Shown piece by piece: positions 1 to 5,976 of a DNA stretch of 6,749 nt. Position numbers and translations under genes: made by a program. The notes under the pieces are model-generated. The model did not search any database, was not told the origin of the DNA, and saw only the letters and a program-made list of their open reading frames with translations. The stretch's first letter is position 1. Each line of letters opens with the position of its first letter. Source of the stretch: an uncultured Aquimonas sp. (GTDB lineage: Bacteria; Pseudomonadota; Gammaproteobacteria; Xanthomonadales; Xanthomonadaceae); NCBI GenBank assembly GCA_946481615.1, contig CAMLOR010000188.1:1-6749 (forward strand), read 5' to 3'.

Positions 1-572
1 GCATCGCCGAGACGCTGCGCAATTCCATCGTGCTGGTGGGCGACTGCGCCGACGAGGACCTGCTGCGCGAGGAGAACATCGACCAGACCGACGTCTATTG
101 CGCGCTCACCAACGACGACGAAGCCAACATCCTCTCGGCGATGCTGGCCAAGCGCATGGGCTGTCCGCGCGTGATCTCGCTGATCAACCGCCCGGCCTAC
201 GCCGAGCTCGTCGAAGGTGGCAGCATCGACATCGCGGTGAGCCCGCAGCAGGTCACGCTGGGCGCGCTGCTCACCTATATCCGCCAGGGCACGATGGTGC
301 GCGTGCACAGCCTGCGCCGTGGCATGGCCGAGGCGATCGAGGCCGTCGCCGTGGGCGACCGCCGTACCTCGAAGGTGATCGGGCGCGCGCTGGAGGAACT
401 CGAGCTGCCGAGCGCCGCCACCATCGGCGGCGTGGTGCGCGGCGAGAAACTGCTGATCGCGCACCACGACGTCGTCATCGAACCCAACGACCACGTCATC
501 GTGTTCCTGATGGACAAGCGCCAGCTGCCGCAGGTGGAGGCGCTGTTCCGCGCCGACGCCACCTGGATCTGA
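1..572 (+). CDS. trkA: Trk potassium transporter NAD-binding subunit TrkA, C-terminal part
   Basis: The gene enters from the left edge; the reading frame starts at base 3 and 189 residues are visible. TrkA is the cytosolic peripheral subunit that binds NAD(H)/nucleotides and gates the TrkH potassium channel. The visible part matches, from memory, the last 40% of E. coli TrkA (458 aa). It includes the end of the second RCK Rossmann fold (VGDCADEDLL, then TNDDEANILSAMLAKRMG), the SPQQVTLGALL linker and a final TrkA_C-type domain (SLRRGMAEAIEAVA to about DHVIVFLMDK). The protein ends normally (ATWI, stop TGA at 570-572) with no sign of damage. trkH starts one base after the stop, so the two are almost certainly one transcript. 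The first RCK domain and the promoter lie outside the window. Confidence 0.96.
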   Translation, partial: IAETLRNSIVLVGDCADEDLLREENIDQTDVYCALTNDDEANILSAMLAKRMGCPRVISLINRPAYAELVEGGSIDIAVSPQQVTLGALLTYIRQGTMVRVHSLRRGMAEAIEAVAVGDRRTSKVIGRALEELELPSAATIGGVVRGEKLLIAHHDVVIEPNDHVIVFLMDKRQLPQVEALFRADATWI

Positions 573-573
573 C

Positions 574-2019
574 ATGCGCCTGCGCGCCATCCTCTGCATC
601 CTCGGTGTGATCATCGGCTCGACGGCGCTTTCCAAGCTGCCGTCGGCGCTGCTGGCCGTGGCGCTGGGCGAGGGCACGGCGGACGTGTATTTCAGCAGCG
701 CGCTGGTGAGCGGTGTGATCGGCGCGCTGCTGTACTGGCCCAACCGCCGCGTGCGCTACGACCTGCGCCTGCGCGACGGCTTCCTGATCGTGACGCTGAC
801 CTGGGTCTCGGCGAGCCTGGTGTCCGCGCTGCCGCTGTGGCTCGGACCGCCGCACCTGAGCTACGCCGACGCCGTGTTCGAGGCCACCTCCGGCCTCACC
901 ACGACGGGTGCCACCGTGATCGCGAGTCTCGACGGGCTCCCGAAATCGGTGCTGCTCTACCGCCACCTGCTGCAGTTTCTCGGCGGCATGGGCATCGTGA
1001 TCCTCGCCGTCGCGATTTTGCCGATGCTCAAGATCGGCGGCACGCAGCTGTTCCGCGCTGAAACCACGGGCCCCAGCCGCGACAGCAAACTCACGCCGCG
1101 CATCGCCGAAACGGCCAAGGCGCTGTGGCTGGTGTACGTGGGGCTGATGGTGCTGTGCGCGCTGGCCTACTGGGTGGCCGGCATGAGCTTCTTCGATGCC
1201 GTGTGCCACGCCATGAGCACGGTGTCGACCGGCGGCTTCTCCACCTACGATGCCGCCTTCGGGCACTGGAACTCGCCGCTGCTCGAAACCGTGGCGGTGG
1301 TCTTCATGGTGCTGGGCGGCGTCAATTTCGCGCTGCATTGGTCGGCGTGGCGCAGCGCCAGCGTGGCGCCGTACGCCGATTCCGAACTGCGCGCCTTCAT
1401 CCGCATCCTGGCGGTAGCGAGCCTCGTGATCGGCGTCGCCATCTGGTGGGGGCAGAACTACACGCACCCGGGCACCGCGCTGCGCTTCTCGATCTTCCAG
1501 GTGGTTTCGAGCATGACCACCACCGGGTTCGTGGTGTCGGGTTTCCACGAATGGCACGGGTTCGCGCCGCTGGCGCTGATCTTCCTGGGCATGATCGGCG
1601 GCTGTTCGGGTTCCACCGTGGGCGGCATGAAGGTGGCGCGCGTGATGATGGTGGTGCGGCAGGGCATCCGCGAAGTGCGCCAGCTCGTGCATCCGAAGGG
1701 CCAGTTCCTCGTGAAGATGGGCGGCCGGCGCGTCTCGGAAAGCGTGGTGCTGTCGGTGTCGGGCTTCCTCACGCTGTGGGTGTGCTGCCTGCTCGCCGTG
1801 TGGCTGGGCATGTCGGCCACGGGGCTCGATCTGATCTCGGCGTTCGGCGCCGCCGCCGGCATGCTGAGCAATGCGGGTCCCGGGCTGGGCACCACGAGCT
1901 ACAGCTTCGCCGGTGCGCCCGACTCCACGATCTGGCTCTGCAGCTTCACCATGCTGCTCGGGCGCCTGGAAGTGTTCTCGGTCCTCGTGCTGCTCACGCC
2001 CGCCTTCTGGCGCGAGTGA
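574..2019 (+). CDS. trkH: Trk potassium channel/transporter subunit TrkH
   Basis: This 481-aa inner-membrane protein (E. coli TrkH is 483 aa) forms the potassium pore and works with TrkA. All four pore-loop selectivity-filter segments of the TrkH/KtrB superfamily are visible, each with its filter glycine: SGLTTTGA (residues 106-113), TVSTGGFS (216-223), MTTTGFV (314-320) and LSNAGPGLGT (431-440). The gating-loop stretch GGCSGSTVGGMK (342-353) lies in the third repeat. A conserved arginine in the last membrane helix (LLGRLEVFS, R464) matches the pore-blocking arginine of the family. Hydrophobic helices fill the protein from residue 5 on, and it ends in the family-typical LLTPAFWRE. The ATG at 574 is one base after the trkA stop, with no strong Shine-Dalgarno sequence, which suggests translational coupling to trkA. 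The TGA at 2017-2019 faces the stop of the convergent PH-domain gene across one base. Intact, with no missing filter residue. Confidence 0.97.
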   Translation: MRLRAILCILGVIIGSTALSKLPSALLAVALGEGTADVYFSSALVSGVIGALLYWPNRRVRYDLRLRDGFLIVTLTWVSASLVSALPLWLGPPHLSYADAVFEATSGLTTTGATVIASLDGLPKSVLLYRHLLQFLGGMGIVILAVAILPMLKIGGTQLFRAETTGPSRDSKLTPRIAETAKALWLVYVGLMVLCALAYWVAGMSFFDAVCHAMSTVSTGGFSTYDAAFGHWNSPLLETVAVVFMVLGGVNFALHWSAWRSASVAPYADSELRAFIRILAVASLVIGVAIWWGQNYTHPGTALRFSIFQVVSSMTTTGFVVSGFHEWHGFAPLALIFLGMIGGCSGSTVGGMKVARVMMVVRQGIREVRQLVHPKGQFLVKMGGRRVSESVVLSVSGFLTLWVCCLLAVWLGMSATGLDLISAFGAAAGMLSNAGPGLGTTSYSFAGAPDSTIWLCSFTMLLGRLEVFSVLVLLTPAFWRE

Positions 2020-2020
2020 T

Positions 2021-3532
2021 TCACCACTTCAGCGCACTGCGCGCGAGCTGCGCGCCGAGGCGCTCGTAGAGCGCGCGGGCTTCGTCCACGGGCAGGTGGC
2101 GCAGTTCGAGGCGATGGCCGAACGGGCTGGCACCCGCGGTGTCGGCGATCAGCGAAGCCATGCCGCGGCGGCGATCGAACGGCGATTGCACCAGCTGCAA
2201 CCCCTGCAACTTCGCGATCTCCGCGAACGAGAGCTTGCGATCGAGCCAGCCGCTGCGCCAGGCGAGCAGCCGGTCGTCGGCGGCCCACTGCGAGTGCTGC
2301 GCGAGCCGCTTCGCGCGCAAGATCCACCAGGGCACGCCCAGCAGCAGCGCGAGCCCGCCCGGCCCGATGAAAGGCAGCGACAACAGCGCGAGCAGTGCAT
2401 TGATCAGCACCGGCCAGAACGCGATGCGCCGCCAGGCGCGCGGATGCACACCCCGCCACGGCAGCCGCTCCGCATCGAACCATGGCACCCAGCGCTGCAA
2501 TAGCGCATCGACCGTGCCGGGCGGCGCGATCGGCACCAGTTCCGAAAGGCCGCGCGATTCGTTCGCGACCTGCAGCACGGCGGTTTCCACCCGCAGGCTG
2601 CGGCGCGCGAACAGACGGTGCAGCAAGGATTCGCGCAGCGTCCAGTGCTGGATCTTGCGCAGCCGTGCATTGCTGCGGTGGCGCGTGAGCAGGCCGCTTT
2701 CCACGCTCAGGCGGCCGTCGAGTTCGCGCAGCGTGAAGCCGTGCAATTGCACCAGCATCAGCAGGATCGACACCGCGCGCGCGATCAGCACCACGATCGC
2801 CCAGGCCAGCGTGCCGACGACGATCCAGGCCAGTCCGCCCAGGTGCATGGCGTCGGCGTAGCCCAGCAGCCACTTCATCAGCGCGGTCCAGAAGTCGTCG
2901 AGGCCGGCGCCGTTGCCGAACTGCGAGAACGCGCCGAAGCCCGCCGCGCCCAGCAGCAGGCCGCGATTGGAGATAAGGCCCGCCTTGACGATCTCGACCG
3001 GCGTCAGCGTGAGCAGGGTTTCGCCGTGATCGGGTTCGGCGTCGAGGTCGGCGTGGTCGAGGGCGGCGCGGCCCTGCGCGCGCACCAGCGCCTCGAGCGC
3101 CTGCGCGTCGCGCATCGAGAGCACGCGCATCTGCGCCTCGGCGCGCGCGCCGCCGACCGCCGATTCGAGCTTCACCTCCGCCACGCCGAAGGCGCGGTGC
3201 AGCACGTTGCGCTTGAGCGCGACGTCGTGGATGCGCGAGAGCGGGATGTGCCGCACGTTGCGGTGCAGGACGCCGGAGCGGATCACGAGCTCGCCGCCTT
3301 CGATGCGGAAGCGGTAGGTGTAGTAGCGCACCACCGCGTGCAGCGTCAGCGCCGCGACGCCGACCAGGCCCCACCACTGGTATTGCTCCCAGCCGTTGCC
3401 GCGGCTCCCGAACGCCACCAGCGCGATCAGCGGGAAGGCGAATTCGCGCAGCGAAGCCAGCAGCACGAACAGCCACGACAGTGGATGCAGGCGGCGTTCG
3501 CGCGCCACGCCCGGCGCCAGCTCAGACGACAT
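2021..3532 (-). CDS. YdbT-like membrane protein with three bacterial PH (bPH_2/DUF304) domains
   Basis: A 503-aa integral membrane protein. Hydrophobic segments near residues 17-42, 52-70, 232-264 and 370-405 alternate with three bPH_2 modules. The first is near 72-152 (RIEGGELVIRSGVLHR, then PLSRIHDVALKRNVLHRAFG). The second is near 265-335 (LDGRLSVESGLLTRH, then LRKIQHWTLRESLLHRLF). The third is near 418-485 (LLAWRSGWLDRK, then IAKLQGLQLVQSPFDRRRG). The repeating pattern of a short strand, 'GLxxR', 'RIQ/KIQ' and 'hxRxFG' is the family signature. The family is known in paired form (B. subtilis YdbS/YdbT, linked to resistance to some membrane-active bacteriocins); its biochemical function is not settled. 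I chose the ATG at 3532, which overlaps the preceding gene by 11 bp (ATGTCGTCTGA). An in-frame ATG at 3556 would add eight residues. Neither has a clear ribosome site, so coupling to the upstream gene is likely. Confidence 0.88.
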   Translation of the reverse strand: MSSELAPGVARERRLHPLSWLFVLLASLREFAFPLIALVAFGSRGNGWEQYQWWGLVGVAALTLHAVVRYYTYRFRIEGGELVIRSGVLHRNVRHIPLSRIHDVALKRNVLHRAFGVAEVKLESAVGGARAEAQMRVLSMRDAQALEALVRAQGRAALDHADLDAEPDHGETLLTLTPVEIVKAGLISNRGLLLGAAGFGAFSQFGNGAGLDDFWTALMKWLLGYADAMHLGGLAWIVVGTLAWAIVVLIARAVSILLMLVQLHGFTLRELDGRLSVESGLLTRHRSNARLRKIQHWTLRESLLHRLFARRSLRVETAVLQVANESRGLSELVPIAPPGTVDALLQRWVPWFDAERLPWRGVHPRAWRRIAFWPVLINALLALLSLPFIGPGGLALLLGVPWWILRAKRLAQHSQWAADDRLLAWRSGWLDRKLSFAEIAKLQGLQLVQSPFDRRRGMASLIADTAGASPFGHRLELRHLPVDEARALYERLGAQLARSALKW

Positions 3533-4376
3533 CGGGATCGGCCACGACCATCGCATCCCGCAGCTGCAGCGCGCGGGCTTCCGGCAGGCCGTCGAGCGCG
3601 ACCGAGGCCAGGCGCGTGCCGGCGGTGTAGACCCTCAGCGTGGCGAGGCCCAGGCGGCGATCGAGCGGGCCGTGGTTGATGTCCGTGTGCTGCACGCGCG
3701 AGCGCGGCACCAGCGCCTCGCTGCGCCACCACAGGCCGCGGCGGATGCGCAGGCCGGCGGCGTCGAGCGCGAAGGCGGTGCGCGCGTAGCGCAGGTTGCC
3801 GAGCAGCCAGCCGGTGGCGAGCGCCACGACGACGAGACCCACCCACGCCGCGAGGCGAAGGCCGGAACCGGCGCCATCCCAGTTCGCGAGCAGCACGGCG
3901 GAGGGAATGCCGGTGGGAACGGCGAGCAGCAGCATGGTGCCCAAGCGCATGCGCCAACGGGCGGCGGGGTGCAGGCGTTCGAACGTGGTCGCGGGGGATT
4001 CGACAGGCTCACCCCGAACGGGTGGGGCGGGGTGAGGCGAGGGCTCGGCTGGCTCACCGCGAACGGGTTGGGTGGACTGAGGCGACGGTTCGACAGGCTC
4101 ACCGCGAACGGGCTCGGGGGAGCGAAGCGAGGGTTGGACAGGCCCGGCGTGGGTGGGAGTCGCGGTTGCGTTTTCGGCATCAGCCTCGCCCCGCCCGTTC
4201 GGGGTGAGCTTGTCGAACCCGTGCCTCGAGGCTCGCGGTTCGACGGCCTCGCCTCCACCGCGTGTCGCGGAATCGGGGTGCGCGATTGCAGGGTGCCCCA
4301 CCCGCTCGGGGTGAGCCTGTCGAACCCCTTGCGAGGCTTCTGGCCCGCGCTCGTCCGGCGTCTTGTGCATGGTCAT
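3522..4376 (-). CDS. YdbS-like PH-domain membrane protein with repeat-derived N-terminal extension
   Basis: A 284-aa product when started at the ATG at 4374-4376, which overlaps the acyltransferase stop as ATGA. An in-frame start at 4469 would lie deep inside the acyltransferase and is unlikely. The conserved part is C-terminal: a pair of hydrophobic helices (about 145-166 and 173-195) and one bPH_2 domain (about 200-279) with the classic run PRSRVQHTDINHGPLDRRLG followed by TLRVYTAGT. That is YdbS architecture, and its partner YdbT follows with an 11-bp overlap. Homologues are usually near 150-180 aa, so the first 125 or so residues are extra. They are proline- and charge-rich, have no predicted fold that I recognise, and coincide with a dispersed-repeat cluster. 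Copies of the same repeat appear there as PVRGEPVEPS peptides (opposite-strand reading) and as VRQAHPERV and FDKLTPNG (same-strand reading, two frames). The role is inferred as membrane or envelope protection together with YdbT. The N-terminus is the least certain part. Confidence 0.82.
   Translation of the reverse strand: MTMHKTPDERGPEASQGVRQAHPERVGHPAIAHPDSATRGGGEAVEPRASRHGFDKLTPNGRGEADAENATATPTHAGPVQPSLRSPEPVRGEPVEPSPQSTQPVRGEPAEPSPHPAPPVRGEPVESPATTFERLHPAARWRMRLGTMLLLAVPTGIPSAVLLANWDGAGSGLRLAAWVGLVVVALATGWLLGNLRYARTAFALDAAGLRIRRGLWWRSEALVPRSRVQHTDINHGPLDRRLGLATLRVYTAGTRLASVALDGLPEARALQLRDAMVVADPDVV
3999..4178. repeat. Tandem array, 45-bp period, four units (last one decayed)
   Basis: Units lie at 3999-4043, 4044-4088, 4089-4133 and, degenerate, 4134-4178. 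The core ggctcacc falls at 4006, 4051 and 4096, exactly 45 bp apart; the fourth position (4141) reads ggcccggc. Full core on the plus strand: ttcgacaggctcaccgcg then aacgg. The 22-bp filler after the core is also related between units, ending tgaggcgaggg, tgaggcgacgg or cgaagcgaggg, so this is tandem duplication of the whole 45 bp rather than independent insertions. The period is a multiple of three. In the minus-strand gene it encodes a 15-residue repeat: PVRGEPVEPSPQSTQ, PVRGEPAEPSPHPAP, PVRGEPVES, with a faded copy THAGPVQPSLRSPE before them. Confidence 0.88.
4187..4217 (-). repeat. Inverted copy of the dispersed repeat
   Basis: The reverse complement begins ttcgacaagctcaccccg and continues aacgggcggggcg. 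It matches the first tandem unit (3999-4029) over 31 bases with two differences, making a long inverted repeat with a spacer of about 157 bp. In the YdbS-like protein it is read as FDKLTPNGRGE (residues 54-64). Confidence 0.85.
4237..4253 (+). repeat. Degenerate partial copy of the dispersed repeat
   Basis: The bases ggttcgacggcctcgcc resemble the first 17 bases of the core (ggttcgacaggctcacc) with three differences and lack the second half. It lies between the two inverted copies and is read as EAVEP in the YdbS-like protein. It could be a decayed unit or chance in GC-rich DNA. Confidence 0.45.
4295..4324 (-). repeat. Second inverted copy of the dispersed repeat
   Basis: The reverse complement (ttcgacaggctcaccccg, then agcgggtggggc) matches 3999-4028 over 30 bases with a single difference. 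It is read in the minus-strand gene as VRQAHPERVG (residues 18-27), a different frame from the tandem units. It lies about 50 bp inside the gene start. Confidence 0.85.
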
Positions 4377-5308
4377 GCGCCCGGTGACGTGGGCCCGGCC
4401 GGCCCGTGACGGTTGGCGTAGCGGCGCGGCGTGCCCGCCGGCCGCATCGACCAGCGCTTGTAGGTCCACTGGTACTGTGCCGGCGCCTGCCGCACGCAGG
4501 CCTCGACGCCGGCATTGAGCGCAGCGGTGGCGACCAGCGGATCGTCGTCGGCCAGCCCCGGCGGCGCCGGCTGCACGTGGATGCGGAAGCCGGCGGCCTG
4601 CGGCAGCCGTTCGGCCCAGGCGAACAGCACCGTGGCGCCGGTCTTGGCCGCCAGCCGCGGCACCAGCGTCATGGTGAAGGCGCTCACGCCGAAGAACGGC
4701 GCGAACTCGCCGTCGCCTTGCTTGGGCTGCTGGTCCGGCAGGATGCCGACCGTGCCGCCGGCCTTGAGCACGCGGAACAATTGCCGCACGCCGGCCGCCT
4801 CGGCACGCACCTGGGTCACGCCTTCATGGCCGCGCGCGCGCCGCAGCAGCGCTTCGAGCCAGGCCTGGCGCGGCGGGCGATAGACGATGGCGATCGGCGC
4901 GCGCGCCGCCAGCCACTGGTTGAGCAGTTCCCAATGCCCGAGGTGCGGCGCGCACACGATCACGCCGCCGGCGCGGGCTTGCGCGGCATCCAGCAGTTCG
5001 GCGCCGAGGGCCTCGCGCACCAGCGGCAGATTGTCGGCGGCAGGGCGCGTCCAGAAGCGGCTGGTCTCCACCATCGCACGCCCCGCATGGCCCAGCGTTT
5101 CGCGCAGCAGCGCCGCGCGCTCGGCTTCGGGCAGCGCCGGGAAGGCGATCTCGAGATTGCGCTTCGCGATCCGGTACGGCCCTTGCCGCGCCAGCCGCAG
5201 CGCCGCGCCCAGCGCCGCGCCCAGCGCCTCCAGCGCACGCCACGGCAATCGCCCGAGGGCCCAGAGCAGCGCGTGCAGGAGGCGCGCTGCGAAGTTCATC
5301 CGATCCAT
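4373..5308 (-). CDS. LpxL/HtrB-family lysophospholipid (lipid A) acyltransferase
   Basis: A 311-aa protein with one N-terminal hydrophobic segment (about 7-20) and a cytosolic acyltransferase domain, of normal length for the LpxL/LpxM (HtrB/MsbB) family. Members transfer a fatty acyl chain from acyl-ACP to Kdo2-lipid IVA or a related lysolipid at the inner membrane. The HX4E catalytic motif is present ([11 protein letters not shown]122 and E127). Other family blocks are VYRPPRQ (142-148), [13 protein letters not shown] (188-200), FFGV (205-208) and the C-terminal QYQWTYKRW (278-286). The exact acyl substrate cannot be read from sequence, so no symbol is given. The start is the ATG at 5308; the ATG at 5299 is an alternative that shortens it by three residues. 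The gene heads a three-gene minus-strand operon: its TGA (4373-4375) overlaps the ATG of the YdbS-like gene as ATGA. The last 25 residues after YKRW look unconserved. Confidence 0.92.
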   Translation of the reverse strand: MDRMNFAARLLHALLWALGRLPWRALEALGAALGAALRLARQGPYRIAKRNLEIAFPALPEAERAALLRETLGHAGRAMVETSRFWTRPAADNLPLVREALGAELLDAAQARAGGVIVCAPHLGHWELLNQWLAARAPIAIVYRPPRQAWLEALLRRARGHEGVTQVRAEAAGVRQLFRVLKAGGTVGILPDQQPKQGDGEFAPFFGVSAFTMTLVPRLAAKTGATVLFAWAERLPQAAGFRIHVQPAPPGLADDDPLVATAALNAGVEACVRQAPAQYQWTYKRWSMRPAGTPRRYANRHGPAGPTSPGA

Positions 5309-5363
5309 CGTCGGAAGTGTAAGCGTTGACCGCGGCGCGGGGCGCGCGCGAGCATCCCCGCCC
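5309..5363. promoter_or_regulatory. Divergent intergenic region, acyltransferase operon / dtd
   Basis: These 55 bases are all that separates two divergent starts, so both promoters must lie here or inside the neighbouring genes. On the minus strand a -10-like TACACT (5316-5321) would place a transcript start about at the acyltransferase ATG. On the plus strand TTGACC (5326-5331) resembles a -35, followed after 18 bp by a poor GAGCAT (3 of 6). Both are weak matches in GC-rich DNA. Neither gene has a clear ribosome site here. Confidence 0.35.
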
Positions 5364-5801
5364 GTGATCGCCCTCATCCAGCGCGTGCAGCGCGCCAGCG
5401 TGCGAGTCGACGACGAGACGGTCGGTGCCATCGGCCCCGGCCTGCTCGCGCTCGTGGCCGTGCAACCCGACGATGGCGCCCCGCAGGTGGCGCGCATGGT
5501 CGAGCGCCTGCTCGGCTACCGCGTCTTCGACGATGGCCAGGGCCGCATGAACCGCTCGCTGGCCGATACCGGCGGCGGCCTGTTGCTGGTCAGCCAGTTC
5601 ACCCTCGCGGCCGACACCCGCAAGGGCATGCGCCCGAGCTTCACCTCGGCCGCCCCGCCCGAGCACGGCCGGGCCTGGTTCGAGCGCCTGGTCGAGGCCG
5701 CCCGCGCCGTGCACGCGCCGGTTGAAACCGGCCGCTTCGGCGCGCACATGGTGGTGGACCTCGTGAACGATGGCCCGGTGACCTTCTGGCTCACGGCCTG
5801 A
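5364..5801 (+). CDS. dtd: D-aminoacyl-tRNA deacylase (D-Tyr-tRNA deacylase)
   Basis: A 145-aa cytosolic enzyme, the same length as E. coli Dtd. It hydrolyses D-amino acids (and glycine mischarged on tRNA-Ala) from tRNA, a proofreading role outside the synthetase. It starts [15 protein letters not shown] and carries the signature [17 protein letters not shown] (about 75-91). The C-terminal NDGPVTFWL (about 135-143) contains the Gly-cisPro dipeptide that enforces chirality across the dimer. The start is a GTG (5364-5366); the open frame extends far upstream but there it only shadows the minus-strand acyltransferase, while family length and the N-terminal strand fit the GTG exactly. No good Shine-Dalgarno sequence precedes it, only GC-rich sequence. 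It is divergent from the acyltransferase operon and followed 175 bp later by rpoD on the same strand. Confidence 0.96.
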   Translation: MIALIQRVQRASVRVDDETVGAIGPGLLALVAVQPDDGAPQVARMVERLLGYRVFDDGQGRMNRSLADTGGGLLLVSQFTLAADTRKGMRPSFTSAAPPEHGRAWFERLVEAARAVHAPVETGRFGAHMVVDLVNDGPVTFWLTA

Positions 5802-5822
5802 GCGCCGCCGCGCCGACCTTAT

Positions 5823-5838
5823 CGCGCCTTGTTGCGCG
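5823..5838 (+). terminator. Small hairpin after dtd, possible weak terminator
   Basis: CGCGC (5823-5827) pairs with GCGCG (5834-5838) around a six-base loop, followed by ttattc rather than a true T run. It lies 22 bp after the dtd stop. The stem is short and the tail is poor, so it may not terminate and dtd could read through into rpoD. Confidence 0.25.
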
Positions 5839-5900
5839 TTATTCAGATTGGCGGCTTGATCCCCCGGCGAGGGAGCCCAACTCCGAGGTCTGACAATCAC

Positions 5901-5930
5901 TTAGCGCCGCAGCCGGTAATCCGCTAAACT
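5901..5930 (+). promoter_or_regulatory. Candidate rpoD promoter
   Basis: TAAACT (5925-5930) within gctaaact is the best -10-like hexamer upstream of rpoD. The only -35 candidate at normal spacing is TTAGCG (5901-5906, 18 bp away), which is poor. A better -35-like CTGACA (5890-5895) pairs only with GGTAAT (5915-5920) at a 19-bp spacer. A start near 5937 would leave a leader of about 40 bases. Assigned by eye only. Confidence 0.35.
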
Positions 5931-5976
5931 GTCGCGTTCTCTACCCCGCTCATCACTCTTTCCAGGCCCTCCTAGC

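Noticed and set aside
496..1692. Long minus-strand open frame (398 codons) opposite trkH
   Set aside because: Its translation is His/Ala/Arg-rich low-complexity sequence typical of a GC-rich shadow frame; trkH on the plus strand has all four filter motifs.
1899..3476. 525-codon minus-strand open frame overlapping the YdbT-like gene in another frame
   Set aside because: Arg/Ala-rich composition with no domain; the frame 2021-3532 carries three bPH_2 modules and membrane helices.
3999..4178. CRISPR-like array
   Set aside because: The spacing is regular, but the intervals are themselves related sequence, not unique spacers; only three to four units, inside a gene, with no cas genes.
3999..4324. 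Insertion sequence or transposon remnant
   Set aside because: Inverted copies are present but there is no transposase fragment and no target-site duplication that I can see; the copies fit a small dispersed repeat better.
3396..4409. Plus-strand open frame across the repeat cluster
   Set aside because: It only reads the opposite strand of two conserved PH-domain genes; the repeat peptides in it (FDRLTANG, VRQAHRER) are the translated repeat.
4887..5363. Upstream extension of dtd to 4887 (a possible fusion)
   Set aside because: The added residues are Ser/Arg/Ala-rich shadow of the acyltransferase, and the GTG at 5364 gives exactly the family length of 145 aa.
4373..5497. Longer acyltransferase starting at 5497
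   Set aside because: The extra 63 residues are antisense to dtd and look non-protein-like; the family N-terminus begins at the ATG at 5308 (or 5299).
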